Source of the DNA: Pseudomonas sp. ADAK13
Lineage (GTDB): Bacteria > Pseudomonadota > Gammaproteobacteria > Pseudomonadales > Pseudomonadaceae
Assembly (NCBI RefSeq): GCF_012935715.1
Contig: NZ_CP052860.1
Span: 6,572,001-6,636,000, forward strand
Length of the DNA: 64,000 nt
Direction: 5' to 3'
Positions 25,979-35,122 of this stretch are shown here, in pieces (the stretch's first letter is position 1; each line of letters begins with the position of its first letter). The notes beneath the pieces are model-generated. The model saw only the letters and a program-made list of their open reading frames with translations, was not told the DNA's origin and did no database searches. Made by a program: the position numbers and the translations under genes.

Positions 25979-27004
25979 CTACCAGAACCGCTGCTGGGTC
26001 AGGCGACTCCACCAGGTCAGCAGCACGCGGTCTACCGAACCGCTGGCGGCCAGGCCAACCCGCTCCTGCAGGCTTTTACGCTCGGCATAATGCAGGTGGA
26101 ACACCTCGGCAGTCTTGGCCTTGGTTGCCAGGTATTCGTCGCTGGTTTGCAGCGCGTCCACCAGTTGCTTGTCCAACGCGGCAACGCCGAGCCAGACTTC
26201 ACCGGTAGCCACTTCATCAATGGCCAGCTGCGGGCGGTAGCGCGACACGAAGTTCTTGAACAGTTGATGGGTGATGTCCAGGTCTTCCTGGAACTTCTCC
26301 CGGCCCTTCTCGGTGTTTTCGCCAAACACGGTCAGGGTGCGCTTGTATTCACCGGCGGTCAGCACTTCGAAGTCGATGTCGTGCTTCTTCAGCAGGCGGT
26401 TGACGTTGGGCAACTGCGCCACCACGCCGATCGAGCCCAGGATGGCAAACGGCGCGCTGATGATCTTCTCGCCGATGCACGCCATCATGTAGCCGCCGCT
26501 GGCCGCGACCTTGTCGATGCACACGGTCAACGGTACGCCCGCCTCGCGGATACGGGCCAGTTGCGACGACGCCAGGCCGTAGCTGTGGACCATGCCGCCG
26601 CCGCTTTCGAGGCGCAGCACCACTTCGTCCTTGGGCGTGGCCAGGCTCAACAGTGCGGTGATTTCGTGGCGCAGGCTTTCGGTGGCCGAGGCTTTGATAT
26701 CGCCGTCGAAATCCAGCACGAACACCCGTGGCCTGGCCTCGGGTTTCTTCTTGCCGTTCTTCTTTTCAGCCTTGCTTTCAGACTTGCGCAGGGCCTTGAG
26801 CTGGTCCTTGTCGAGCAAGGTCTGCTCCAGGCGCTCACGCAGGCCCTTGTAGAAGTCATTGAGTTTGCTGACCTGCAACTGGCCGGCGGATTTGCGACGC
26901 CCCTTGCTGCGCAGGGCGGCAAAACTGGCGAGGACCACCAGAATGGCGACCACCAGGGTGACGGTTTTAGCTAGAAAACTTGCGTACTCGGCAAGAAACT
27001 CCAT
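25979..27004 (-). CDS. sohB: SohB inner-membrane serine protease (S49)
   Basis: 341 residues. Residues 13-32 form one membrane anchor. The S49 signal-peptide-peptidase-like domain has catalytic Ser169 (DKVAASGGYMMAC) and Lys221 (AGEYKRTLTVFGENTEKG). A Lys/Glu-rich linker lies at 70-92, as in SohB of other gamma-proteobacteria. It faces the periplasm and degrades membrane or signal-peptide remnants. It is a single gene, convergent with the MFS gene and divergent from the TpsB gene. Confidence 0.93.
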   Translation of the reverse strand: MEFLAEYASFLAKTVTLVVAILVVLASFAALRSKGRRKSAGQLQVSKLNDFYKGLRERLEQTLLDKDQLKALRKSESKAEKKNGKKKPEARPRVFVLDFDGDIKASATESLRHEITALLSLATPKDEVVLRLESGGGMVHSYGLASSQLARIREAGVPLTVCIDKVAASGGYMMACIGEKIISAPFAILGSIGVVAQLPNVNRLLKKHDIDFEVLTAGEYKRTLTVFGENTEKGREKFQEDLDITHQLFKNFVSRYRPQLAIDEVATGEVWLGVAALDKQLVDALQTSDEYLATKAKTAEVFHLHYAERKSLQERVGLAASGSVDRVLLTWWSRLTQQRFW

Positions 27005-27215
27005 AAGACACCTGTGAGGCTTGAAAGGCGCAGTCTACGGGGATTGTCGTCGTGATGTCTAACACTGTCGAACGCAACAAACTCCTACAAAAATAACCAA
27101 TTTTTCCTACTTGCGTAGTTCGATTCCCACAACATTTTCAGACTCCACGTCCAGCATTTACAGGGGAAAACCGCCTTAAACTCCGCGTTTATCAGACCCT
27201 GTAGAAGCAACGCTC

Positions 27216-28907
27216 ATGTATAGCAGGCATTGCAACATTCCGTACCAGATCCGTACGTCGTGGATGCTCACGGCCCTGGCGATCGTACTGATTGCCCCCA
27301 CGCCCACCCTGGCTGCCGACCCTCGTGCCCAGGAGCTTGAGCGGCGAACCCGGGAACAGCTGGAACTGGAGCAACGCTTGCGCCTGCTGGAGCGCTCCGG
27401 CCCCTTGTCACCCCAGGCTGCGCCGGGGCCGCCGCCACCGCTCCCCGTCGAGCCCTGCTGGCAGGTCCGGGGGCTCAGGCTGCAAGGCAACACCTTGATC
27501 AGCCTGGCGCAGATCAATGCACGCCTTCAGCCGCTGATGAGCGACTGCATGAGCGTCACCCGCATCAACCAATTGCTAACGGCCCTGACCGCGCTGTATG
27601 CCGACGCCGGCTTCATCGCCAGCCGGCCTTACCTGGCGCAACGGCCACAGGACGGCCAGAGTCTGGACGTCATCATCGAGGAAGGTTTTGTCGAAAGCAT
27701 CGAGCTTGCGGCCCCCGACCTGCCCATCTCGCTGCGTGGCGCGTTCCCCGGGATGCTCGGCAAACCGTTGCAACTGCGGGAACTGGAACAGGGCCTCGAC
27801 CAACTCAACCGCCTGCGCTCCCTGGACCTCACCGCCGACGTGGCCCCCGGCAGCTTGCCCGGCGGCTCACGGCTGCTGATTCGCCCACGTACCAGTGCCG
27901 CGCCGATCGGCGCCGTGGTGAGCTACAACAACCGTGGCACCGAATACATCGGACGCAACAACGGCGCGCTGACCCTGACCTACGACAGCCCCTTGGGGTT
28001 GAACGATTTTGTCGCCCTGAGCACCAGCACCACCCTGGACCAGACGTCCGCCTACAGCCGCAGCCAAAGCCTGTACTACAACATTCCCTACGGCTTCTGG
28101 ACCCTGGCCCTGAGCGCCGGCCACTCCCAATACCGCTACCCGGTCGAGCTGCCGAGCCAGACCGTCCGCGCGAACGGCCAGACCCGCCAATACAGCCTCA
28201 GCCTCAACCGCCTGCTCTGGCGCGACCAGGGCACGCTGCTCAACGGCATGCTGCGCCTGAGTTCAAAGCGTTCACAGAGCTACTTTGCCGATCAATACCT
28301 GGCCATCCAAAGCCCGAGCCTGACAGTCGCCGAGGCCAGCCTCAGCCTGCTGAAAATCAGTGACGGCCTCTGGAATAGCACGTTCAGCTACGCCCAGGGC
28401 CTGGACTGGCTGGGAGCCGACCGCGACGAGGAACGGCTGTCACCCGCGCTGCCCCGCGCGCAGTTTCGCAAGTACCGCGCCGACGTGAGCTACTGGCGCC
28501 AGGGCCGCGATGGCCAATGGAGCTGGAACAGCCAACTGGCGCTGCAATACAGCCCCGACCCACTGCCCAGCCTGGAACAGATGCTGCTGACTGATGACTA
28601 CGCGGTACGCGGCTTTCGTCAGGACCTGGTACAGGCCGCCAATGGCGCGGTGTGGCGCAACACCCTCAGCCTGCCCCGCCGCCTCGGCACGCAATGGACC
28701 CTCAGCCCGCGTGTGGGGCTGGACGTGGGTTGGAGCAAGCAAGTGACGGGTGCCGAAGGCCAGCGGCTGGCCGGGGCCAATATCGGCGTCGGCTTGAGCA
28801 CCCGCGACTGGCAACTGGACCTGGACTACCAGCGCAGGCTCTACGGCCCGCCCCCTTCGAGCCACGAGCCGGGCTTCTGGCGGCTGGAGTTGAGCCTGCA
28901 AATCTGA
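27216..28907 (+). CDS. Two-partner secretion outer-membrane transporter (TpsB, ShlB/FhaC/HecB family)
   Basis: 563 residues. A long signal peptide (cleavage near LAA-D, residue 34) is followed by a Glu/Arg coiled helix at 36-61, a Pro-rich linker, POTRA domains (CWQVRGLRLQGNTLIS, then ADAGFIASRPYLAQRPQDGQ) and a 16-strand beta barrel. The conserved VRGF tetrad of the inward-folding loop 6 lies near residue 463 (DDYAVRGFRQDL). It moves the adjacent TpsA protein across the outer membrane. It sits 111 bp before the tpsA gene, the usual order. Confidence 0.92.
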   Translation: MYSRHCNIPYQIRTSWMLTALAIVLIAPTPTLAADPRAQELERRTREQLELEQRLRLLERSGPLSPQAAPGPPPPLPVEPCWQVRGLRLQGNTLISLAQINARLQPLMSDCMSVTRINQLLTALTALYADAGFIASRPYLAQRPQDGQSLDVIIEEGFVESIELAAPDLPISLRGAFPGMLGKPLQLRELEQGLDQLNRLRSLDLTADVAPGSLPGGSRLLIRPRTSAAPIGAVVSYNNRGTEYIGRNNGALTLTYDSPLGLNDFVALSTSTTLDQTSAYSRSQSLYYNIPYGFWTLALSAGHSQYRYPVELPSQTVRANGQTRQYSLSLNRLLWRDQGTLLNGMLRLSSKRSQSYFADQYLAIQSPSLTVAEASLSLLKISDGLWNSTFSYAQGLDWLGADRDEERLSPALPRAQFRKYRADVSYWRQGRDGQWSWNSQLALQYSPDPLPSLEQMLLTDDYAVRGFRQDLVQAANGAVWRNTLSLPRRLGTQWTLSPRVGLDVGWSKQVTGAEGQRLAGANIGVGLSTRDWQLDLDYQRRLYGPPPSSHEPGFWRLELSLQI

Positions 28908-29018
28908 GTTCGCAAGGCGGGTGTTCTGGAGGAATACCCGAGGAGGCTTCACCCGTGCTCGCAAGGAGCATCAGGACGGTGCACGCACCCCATAACAACA
29001 ATCAAAAAAGGTTTCGTC

Positions 29019-32000
29019 ATGAAAACAATTACCCACGCGCCACCGGCCGCTCTCAAACCCTGCCAGACCTTGCGCTGGATGGTCTGCGGCCTGGTATTTG
29101 TCCACTACATACAACCCGCCATGGCCGCCAGCGGGGCAACAGTGACGGTGACCATGGCCGCGTCCACCCCGCAGGCCCCGATCCCGGCTCCCGGCGGCGC
29201 CACAGTCTCCACCCAACAAGGGGTGCCGGTGGTCAACATTGTTGCCCCCAACGCGACGGGGCTTTCCCACAACCAGTTCCTGAACTACGACGTCGAGCGC
29301 CAGGGGCTGGTGCTGAACAATTCAACGGCGGCAGGCCAGTCGCAATTGGCCGGGCAACTGGGTGCCAACCCGCAGTTCAATGGCCGTGACGCCAGCCTGA
29401 TTCTCAACGAAGTGATCAGTCGCAACGCCTCCCGCATCAACGGCCCCCAGGAGATCTTCGGCCGGGCGGCCGACTATGTGCTGGCCAACCCCAACGGCAT
29501 CAACGTCAACGGCGCGAGCTTTATCAATACGCCGCGAGCCGCCTTCGTGGTGGGCAGCCCGGAGTTCGAGGACGGGCGCCTTGCGCGCCTCACAACCTTT
29601 GACGCGCGCAACGAGCTGATTGTGGGTGACCGCGGGCTGAGCAACATGGCAGGCGCCATAGACCTGATTGCACCGCGTATCGACGTCAACGGCAGCATCG
29701 ATGCACGGAGCGACCTGAATGTCATCATGGGTTTCAACCAGGTGGCGTATGAGGATCGCAGGATCGAACAGGTACGCCAGCCGGCCAGGCCGCCCGTCGA
29801 CGCGCAACTGTTCGGCGCGATGCAGGCCGGACGGATCAATATCATCAGCACCGCCGACGGCGCCGGGGTCAAGGTTGCCGCGCCGCTGCTGGCCATGGCA
29901 GACCTGACGGTGGCCTCGGCCGGCAACCTGGAAATAACCGGCAGCATTCGGCCAGACTCGCTCAACGCCAACCGTACCCTGTTGAACAGCGACACCGGCG
30001 ATGTGCAGTTGCAGGCCAAGGACGACCTGGTGCTCACCGCCACCGACGTCAGCGCACGCACCATCGACGCCAGCGCCGGGGGTGACCTGCGGCTCGACGC
30101 CCTGACCAGTTCGCGTAAAACCGAGCAGCGGGAAAACTGGAACAAAAAATTCCTGTTCATTACCACCGAGACCTACGACAAAAAAACCACCGACACCCGC
30201 ACCCAGCAGCACGGCAGCAACCTCACGGCCACTGCCGACCTGAGCCTCAAGGCCGGCAAAAATATCGAGCTCAAGGCCTCCACCGCCAGCGCCGGCGCAA
30301 CCCTTCAGGCCGAGGCCGGCAAGGACCTGCGCCTGAGTGCACTGAACGACGCGAAGGAAACCCGCGAAACCCTCAACCACCGCAAAAACCTCTGGCGCGG
30401 CGACTACGATAAAACCGAAAAAATAGAAACCGCCCGCAGCAGCAGCCTCACCAGCGGCGGCGCGATGCAGTTGAGCAGCCAGCAGGACCTGCAAGTACTC
30501 GGCAGCGAGGTAGTGAGCCAGGGCGACCTGACCATCGACGCCGGGGGCAAGGTTGACATCGGCACCACCCGGGTCGTCCAGGAGAGCTGGCAAAAAGACT
30601 ACGAAGGCGACTTGCTCTCCGGCAGTTTTTTCGGCGAGAACCTGAAGGACGAACGCAACGAAGACCTGGTGGTCGGCAGCCTGGTGGAGGCCAACGGCAC
30701 CTTGCGGCTGCGCTCGGAAAACGTTGCCATCAGTGGCAGCCAGGTCGTGGGAGAGAAAGATGCGTTGCTGGTCAGCACAAGCGGCGCCCTGAGCATCGAC
30801 GGCGCGCAAAACCGGGTGACGTCGGACAAGTCCGTCACCGACAGCAAACTGTTTGGCCTGCTCAAGGACCAGACCCGCGAGCGCAAGAACACCGCCACTC
30901 AGGTCCGCAGCCAGGTGCAGTCGCGCAGCAATCTGCGCCTGCAAAGCGCCAGCGACTTGAACGTGGTGGGCTCCGACGTGTCGGCACAAGGCCGGCTCGA
31001 ACTGCAAGCCGAGGCCGACATCAACCTGCTGGCAGGCAAAAACACCGCCCAAACCCTCACTGAGACCGACCAGCACGGGTTCTCTGCCTCCGCCGGTGAA
31101 ACCAAAGAAGCCGGGCCCGGGATCAAGGGGTCGGAGCAATACCAGGCCGGGATCAACTACAACCAGAAACAAACCATCACCACCGAGGACACCCTCACCC
31201 ACGAGGGCAGTCAACTCACCGGCGCCAGCGTGGACATCAACGCCGGCAATAATCTGCTGGTCAAGGGCTCCGACATAACGGCCACCGACGGCGATTTGAA
31301 CCTGGCGGCCCCCTCCATAGAACTGCTCAGCGAGGCGGATAAAAGCCTACTGGCCGTCGAGGAAAACAGCCTCAGCCTTGGCCAGTTCTATACCGGCGGC
31401 ATGGACCGCGCCGGCGGCGGCTGGCAGGTCGACAAGGACAAGGACGTGACGACCACGGACACCTCCACGGTTCAATCAAGCCAGTTGAGCGCTGCGGGAA
31501 ATATCAATGTAATCGCCGGTGAGGGCCAGGGCCAACTCATCACCGAGGCCGCCAAGGTCAAGGCGGGCGGCGAGTTGAATGTCAGCGCGGGCACCCTGGA
31601 AAATCGTGCGGTGTACGACAGCGTTGCCGAGACCCGGGAGGTCGACCACTGGAGTGTCAGCGTCGGCGCCAACATCGAATACAAGGACGTGACCCGGCCG
31701 ATCAAAAAAGTCGTCGACGGGATCGACCAGACCAAGGTCTACCAACCTTCGGTGCTGGATGCGCTGGACCCGCCCAACGCCGGTATCGACCTGGCCGTCA
31801 ACGTGCTGGACAGCCGCGCCGAGTCGGGTTCCACCACGGCGGTGGTCAGTGAGTTCGAAGGCGCCTCGGTCAACGTTCAGGTCGACGGCGCGCTGACCGA
31901 CACCGGCACGCGCTATGTGGCCACCGACGGCACGCTGGCGATCACTGCCGGGAGCCATGGGTTTGCAGCCGCTGAAAACACCACGTTCAGCCGGGACAAG

Positions 32001-33752
32001 GGCACCGATGTCGACACCGCCTTGCGGGTCTATACCACCACCGGCAGCGACATCAACGCGCGGGTCCTCGGCTCGGGCGGCAGCTTCGACTTGCGCCAGG
32101 CCACCGGCACCGCGGTACCCGGCAGCCTGGAGGGCAAATACGGGATCCAGGTGCAACTGGGTACGGATGGTCGGTATGAGGGCACCCGGTTTGATGCAGG
32201 CCAGGGTGACCTGAAAATCCGCACGCCGGGATCTCTGAGCTTCACCGAGGCCCGCGACTGGCAAACCAGCGATGAAACAACCCTGGGCGGGTTTGGCTGG
32301 GTGGAGGCCGGCACCAGCCCCAACACCCTGAAAAAAGCCAACGCAGGCGGCCAGCTCGACAAAGCATGGCTGGTCGTGGAAGACACCCAGGGCCGTGGCG
32401 CCAGCCTGTTCGCCGAAGGCCTGACCGAGATTGTCGCGGGGCAGGACCTTACGTTGCATGGCGCGCAAATCGGCAGCGCTGAACGCAACAACGGCGATGT
32501 GCGGCTCAAGGCCGGCGGTGACGTGGAGTTGCTGGCAGGTGTCGACACCTATTCGGCCGCCGGTGGCAACCTCGGCGGCGGTGCGCGGGCGAGCGTCAAG
32601 GCCACCCAAAGCGACACCGCCAGCGGAACGAGCGGCGGGTTCGGCCTACAGGGCGGCGTGGGCAGCATTGATGAACGCGGCACCCTGCAACGGGGTGGCA
32701 GCCTCGACAGTCGCGGCACGGTGCAAATCGAAGGCCGGAACGTGCGCCTGCAAGGGGTGCAAGGCAAGGCTGAGGCGTTCGAACTGGCTGCCATCGGCGG
32801 CGAGCTGATCCTGGAATCCGCCGTTTCCGATGAGCAACGCGACAACAAATCCCTGACCGCCGGGCTGGGCGCCAGCCTCACCCGCAGCGCTGACTCGTCG
32901 AACAACGGCTCGGGCCTGTTCGTCCGGGCGAAAGGCGGCATCGACCAGCTCGACAGCCAGACCCACGACAACACGCGCCTGGTGGCTGACCGGGTGCAGC
33001 TCGACAGCCGGGGCGATACCCGACTGCTGGGCGCCACCGTCACGGCCGGCGAGGTCAGCGGCCGGATCGGCGGTGACCTGGTGGTCGAGAGCCGGCAAGA
33101 TCAGGTACAGGCATTGACACTGAACCTGGATGCGCAACTGACCACCGAGAAAAACCCGTCCGGCGGGATTGATAAGGCAAGCGTTGCCGCCGGCCCGTTC
33201 GGTGGCACCGTGAAAAACACCGGCAAAAAACTCTACGAAAAAGCCGCCGACAAGACCCAGGCGCTCAAGGACAAGTTGCTGGCCAGAAGTACTGGCAGCC
33301 CGGGCGCCTCTCGGGACCGATTCAAGGACCTGCTGTTCCAGAACCCGAAAAACCGCGATGTCACCCCGACCCTGCTGGCGGACTTCAGCCGCACCCGCAA
33401 CGACACCGTGGCCGAGGCGTCCGGGATCCGGGGCCGTGACGGTGTGGATTTGCAGGTGGCGGGCGGCGTCGACCTGCTGGGCGCGCGGATAGGCTCCAGC
33501 GGTGGCACCGTGGACTTGGGTGGCGCGTCAGTCACCGGCAAGGATTTGAGTGGCCGCGACCAGCGCACCGACCTGGGCATCAACGCCTCAGCCTCCCCGT
33601 TGCTGCTGGGCCTGGCGCTGAACAAGGCGTTCACCAAAGAACGTGACCCGCAAAGCCTGGCCGACGAGCAATTCGATACCGGCCTGCTGCGTACCGGCGG
33701 GCACGACCAACGCCAATTACTGACCAGCGGGGTTGATCAAAAAGGCCGCTGA
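29019..33752 (+). CDS. Large secreted filamentous haemagglutinin-type protein (TpsA)
   Basis: 1577 residues. An extended signal peptide (to about MAA, residue 36) precedes the TPS domain with NHNQF-like, NGRDASLILNEV and the diagnostic NPNGINVNG motif near residue 156. After it come haemagglutinin-type beta-helix repeats, many Asn/Asp/Gly-rich and with AGKN/AGGD steps. The protein ends with GLLRTGGHDQRQLL and has no VENN motif, no toxin domain and no following immunity gene, so it is not a contact-dependent inhibition toxin of the usual form. Adhesin, biofilm or haemolysin-type roles are possible. Secretion is through the adjacent TpsB. Confidence 0.9.
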   Translation: MKTITHAPPAALKPCQTLRWMVCGLVFVHYIQPAMAASGATVTVTMAASTPQAPIPAPGGATVSTQQGVPVVNIVAPNATGLSHNQFLNYDVERQGLVLNNSTAAGQSQLAGQLGANPQFNGRDASLILNEVISRNASRINGPQEIFGRAADYVLANPNGINVNGASFINTPRAAFVVGSPEFEDGRLARLTTFDARNELIVGDRGLSNMAGAIDLIAPRIDVNGSIDARSDLNVIMGFNQVAYEDRRIEQVRQPARPPVDAQLFGAMQAGRINIISTADGAGVKVAAPLLAMADLTVASAGNLEITGSIRPDSLNANRTLLNSDTGDVQLQAKDDLVLTATDVSARTIDASAGGDLRLDALTSSRKTEQRENWNKKFLFITTETYDKKTTDTRTQQHGSNLTATADLSLKAGKNIELKASTASAGATLQAEAGKDLRLSALNDAKETRETLNHRKNLWRGDYDKTEKIETARSSSLTSGGAMQLSSQQDLQVLGSEVVSQGDLTIDAGGKVDIGTTRVVQESWQKDYEGDLLSGSFFGENLKDERNEDLVVGSLVEANGTLRLRSENVAISGSQVVGEKDALLVSTSGALSIDGAQNRVTSDKSVTDSKLFGLLKDQTRERKNTATQVRSQVQSRSNLRLQSASDLNVVGSDVSAQGRLELQAEADINLLAGKNTAQTLTETDQHGFSASAGETKEAGPGIKGSEQYQAGINYNQKQTITTEDTLTHEGSQLTGASVDINAGNNLLVKGSDITATDGDLNLAAPSIELLSEADKSLLAVEENSLSLGQFYTGGMDRAGGGWQVDKDKDVTTTDTSTVQSSQLSAAGNINVIAGEGQGQLITEAAKVKAGGELNVSAGTLENRAVYDSVAETREVDHWSVSVGANIEYKDVTRPIKKVVDGIDQTKVYQPSVLDALDPPNAGIDLAVNVLDSRAESGSTTAVVSEFEGASVNVQVDGALTDTGTRYVATDGTLAITAGSHGFAAAENTTFSRDKGTDVDTALRVYTTTGSDINARVLGSGGSFDLRQATGTAVPGSLEGKYGIQVQLGTDGRYEGTRFDAGQGDLKIRTPGSLSFTEARDWQTSDETTLGGFGWVEAGTSPNTLKKANAGGQLDKAWLVVEDTQGRGASLFAEGLTEIVAGQDLTLHGAQIGSAERNNGDVRLKAGGDVELLAGVDTYSAAGGNLGGGARASVKATQSDTASGTSGGFGLQGGVGSIDERGTLQRGGSLDSRGTVQIEGRNVRLQGVQGKAEAFELAAIGGELILESAVSDEQRDNKSLTAGLGASLTRSADSSNNGSGLFVRAKGGIDQLDSQTHDNTRLVADRVQLDSRGDTRLLGATVTAGEVSGRIGGDLVVESRQDQVQALTLNLDAQLTTEKNPSGGIDKASVAAGPFGGTVKNTGKKLYEKAADKTQALKDKLLARSTGSPGASRDRFKDLLFQNPKNRDVTPTLLADFSRTRNDTVAEASGIRGRDGVDLQVAGGVDLLGARIGSSGGTVDLGGASVTGKDLSGRDQRTDLGINASASPLLLGLALNKAFTKERDPQSLADEQFDTGLLRTGGHDQRQLLTSGVDQKGR

Positions 33753-33770
33753 CAGCGGCACGCAAGCGGT

Positions 33771-33792
33771 GCAGCCCCGGTACCGGGGCTGC
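33771..33792 (+). terminator. Perfect 22-bp palindrome after tpsA (terminator-like)
   Basis: GCAGCCCCGGT joined to ACCGGGGCTGC, 18 bases after the tpsA stop. A T-rich run (GAGCTTTT) occurs only 13 bases later, so termination efficiency is uncertain. Confidence 0.5.
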
Positions 33793-33891
33793 CCTCTAAC
33801 GAGCTTTTAAAACAAGCGTATGTTTTTTCATTGACAGCTTCCCGGCATCCTCATAACCTCGCCAGACTTTCAACGTACCGGGAAAACGGAC

Positions 33892-34602
33892 GTGGGCAGC
33901 ATCTACCTGATTCGACATGGCCAGGCCTCCTTCGGTGCAGACGACTACGACGTGCTGTCGCCCATCGGTGTGCAACAGGCGCAAGTGCTCGGCAGCCACC
34001 TGGCGGAACTGGGCCTGAGCTTTGACCGTTGCGTGTCCGGTGACCTGCGTCGCCAGCAGCATACGGCCACCGCCGCCTTCGAACAGTACAGCGCCCTTGG
34101 CCTGCCGGTACCGCCGCTGGAAATCGACAGCGCGTTCAACGAATTCGATGCAGAGGCAATCATTCGCGCCCTGCTCCCGGACTTGCTGCACAGCGAACCC
34201 GAAGCCCTGCACATCCTGCGTAACGCCGCGCAAAACCGCGGCGAGTTCCAGCGCATCTTTTCCCTGATTGTCGAACGCTGGCTGGCCGGCACCTACGACC
34301 CGCCGGGCCTGGAAAGCTGGCTGGGGTTTGTCGAACGGGTGCAGGGTGGCCTGCAACGCCTGCTCGAAGCCGCCGACAGCAGTGACAAGATCGCCGTGTT
34401 CACCTCCGGCGGCACCATCACTGCCCTGCTCCACCTGATTACCCGAATGCCGGCCGCACAGGCCTTCGAACTGAACTGGCAAATTGTTAACACCTCGCTC
34501 AACCACCTGAAATTCCGTGGTCGCGAGGTGGCACTGGCTTCCTTCAACAGTCATACCCACTTGCAACTGTTGAAGGCGCCGCAGCTCATCACCTTCCGAT
34601 GA
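33892..34602 (+). CDS. Histidine phosphatase family protein (second copy)
   Basis: 236 residues, starting with GTG at 33892. Catalytic LIRHGQAS has His9; the acid and second His region are SAFNEFDAE and, in place of the usual AHGG, SGGTITALLHLI with Ser-Gly-Gly, which is common in this subgroup. It is longer and distinct from the phosphatase at 10901. It is followed 56 bp later by the SCP2 protein gene; in Pseudomonas this pair is often linked to lipid or fatty-acid genes. Substrate unknown. Confidence 0.83.
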   Translation: MGSIYLIRHGQASFGADDYDVLSPIGVQQAQVLGSHLAELGLSFDRCVSGDLRRQQHTATAAFEQYSALGLPVPPLEIDSAFNEFDAEAIIRALLPDLLHSEPEALHILRNAAQNRGEFQRIFSLIVERWLAGTYDPPGLESWLGFVERVQGGLQRLLEAADSSDKIAVFTSGGTITALLHLITRMPAAQAFELNWQIVNTSLNHLKFRGREVALASFNSHTHLQLLKAPQLITFR

Positions 34603-34658
34603 ATTGCGGCCAACCGTGACCCCAAGGTCACTGGACTCACCATAAAAGGATCGAAACC

Positions 34659-34973
34659 ATGACTGACGTAGCTAAAGCCGTAGAAGCAATGAAAGCCAAA
34701 TTCAACCCAGCCGCTGCCGACGGCCTGGATCTGGTGTTCGGTTTCCGCATCGACGACACCCAGAACTTCTCGCTGGTTGTGAAAAACAACACCTGCGAAC
34801 TGCTGGAAGGTGAAAACCCGGACGCCCAGGTCACCCTGGTGATGGACGCCGAAACCATGAAAGGCATCGTCAGCGGCGAAACCGACGGCATGCAAGCGTT
34901 CATGGGCGGCAAACTGCGCACTGAAGGCGACATGATGCTGGCCATGAAATTGAGCGAGCTGTTCCCGGCCTGA
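34659..34973 (+). CDS. SCP2 sterol-binding domain protein
   Basis: 104 residues, the whole a single SCP2 fold (VFGFRIDDTQNFSLVV, NPDAQVTLVMDAETMKGIVSGETDGMQAFMGGKLRTEGD). The domain has a hydrophobic cavity for lipids or acyl-CoA; in bacteria the ligand is seldom known. A AAAGGA site lies ahead of the ATG. Probably cotranscribed with the phosphatase gene upstream. Confidence 0.92.
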   Translation: MTDVAKAVEAMKAKFNPAAADGLDLVFGFRIDDTQNFSLVVKNNTCELLEGENPDAQVTLVMDAETMKGIVSGETDGMQAFMGGKLRTEGDMMLAMKLSELFPA

Positions 34974-35006
34974 TCAGGGTAACCCTGACCAGACCAAGTG
35001 AGTTTG

Positions 35007-35094
35007 TGTGGGAGCCAGGCTTGCCCGCGATAGCATCACCTCGGTGCAACTGATTCACCGAGGCGTCTGCATCGCAGGCAAGCCAGCTCCCACA
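35007..35094. repeat. REP-type inverted pair with one diverged arm
   Basis: The left arm GTGGGAGCCAGGCTTGCCCG differs from the consensus seen in the right arm (complement of GTGGGAGCTGGCTTGCCTGC) at a few bases. It lies between the convergent SCP2 and glycosidase genes. Confidence 0.85.
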
Positions 35095-35122
35095 TAAGCC
35101 CCACATTTTGATCGTGTTGTTT

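Noticed and set aside
29322..31214. A 630-codon open frame on the minus strand opposite tpsA
   Set aside because: Antisense shadow of a GC-rich gene: composition is Val/Ala/Gly/His-rich with no motif, and the sense frame has the full TPS domain and repeats.
33771..33792. Perfect palindrome considered as an operator for the next phosphatase gene
   Set aside because: It lies 18 bases after the tpsA stop and is GC-rich like a terminator stem, and the phosphatase start is 100 bases away; left as terminator-like.
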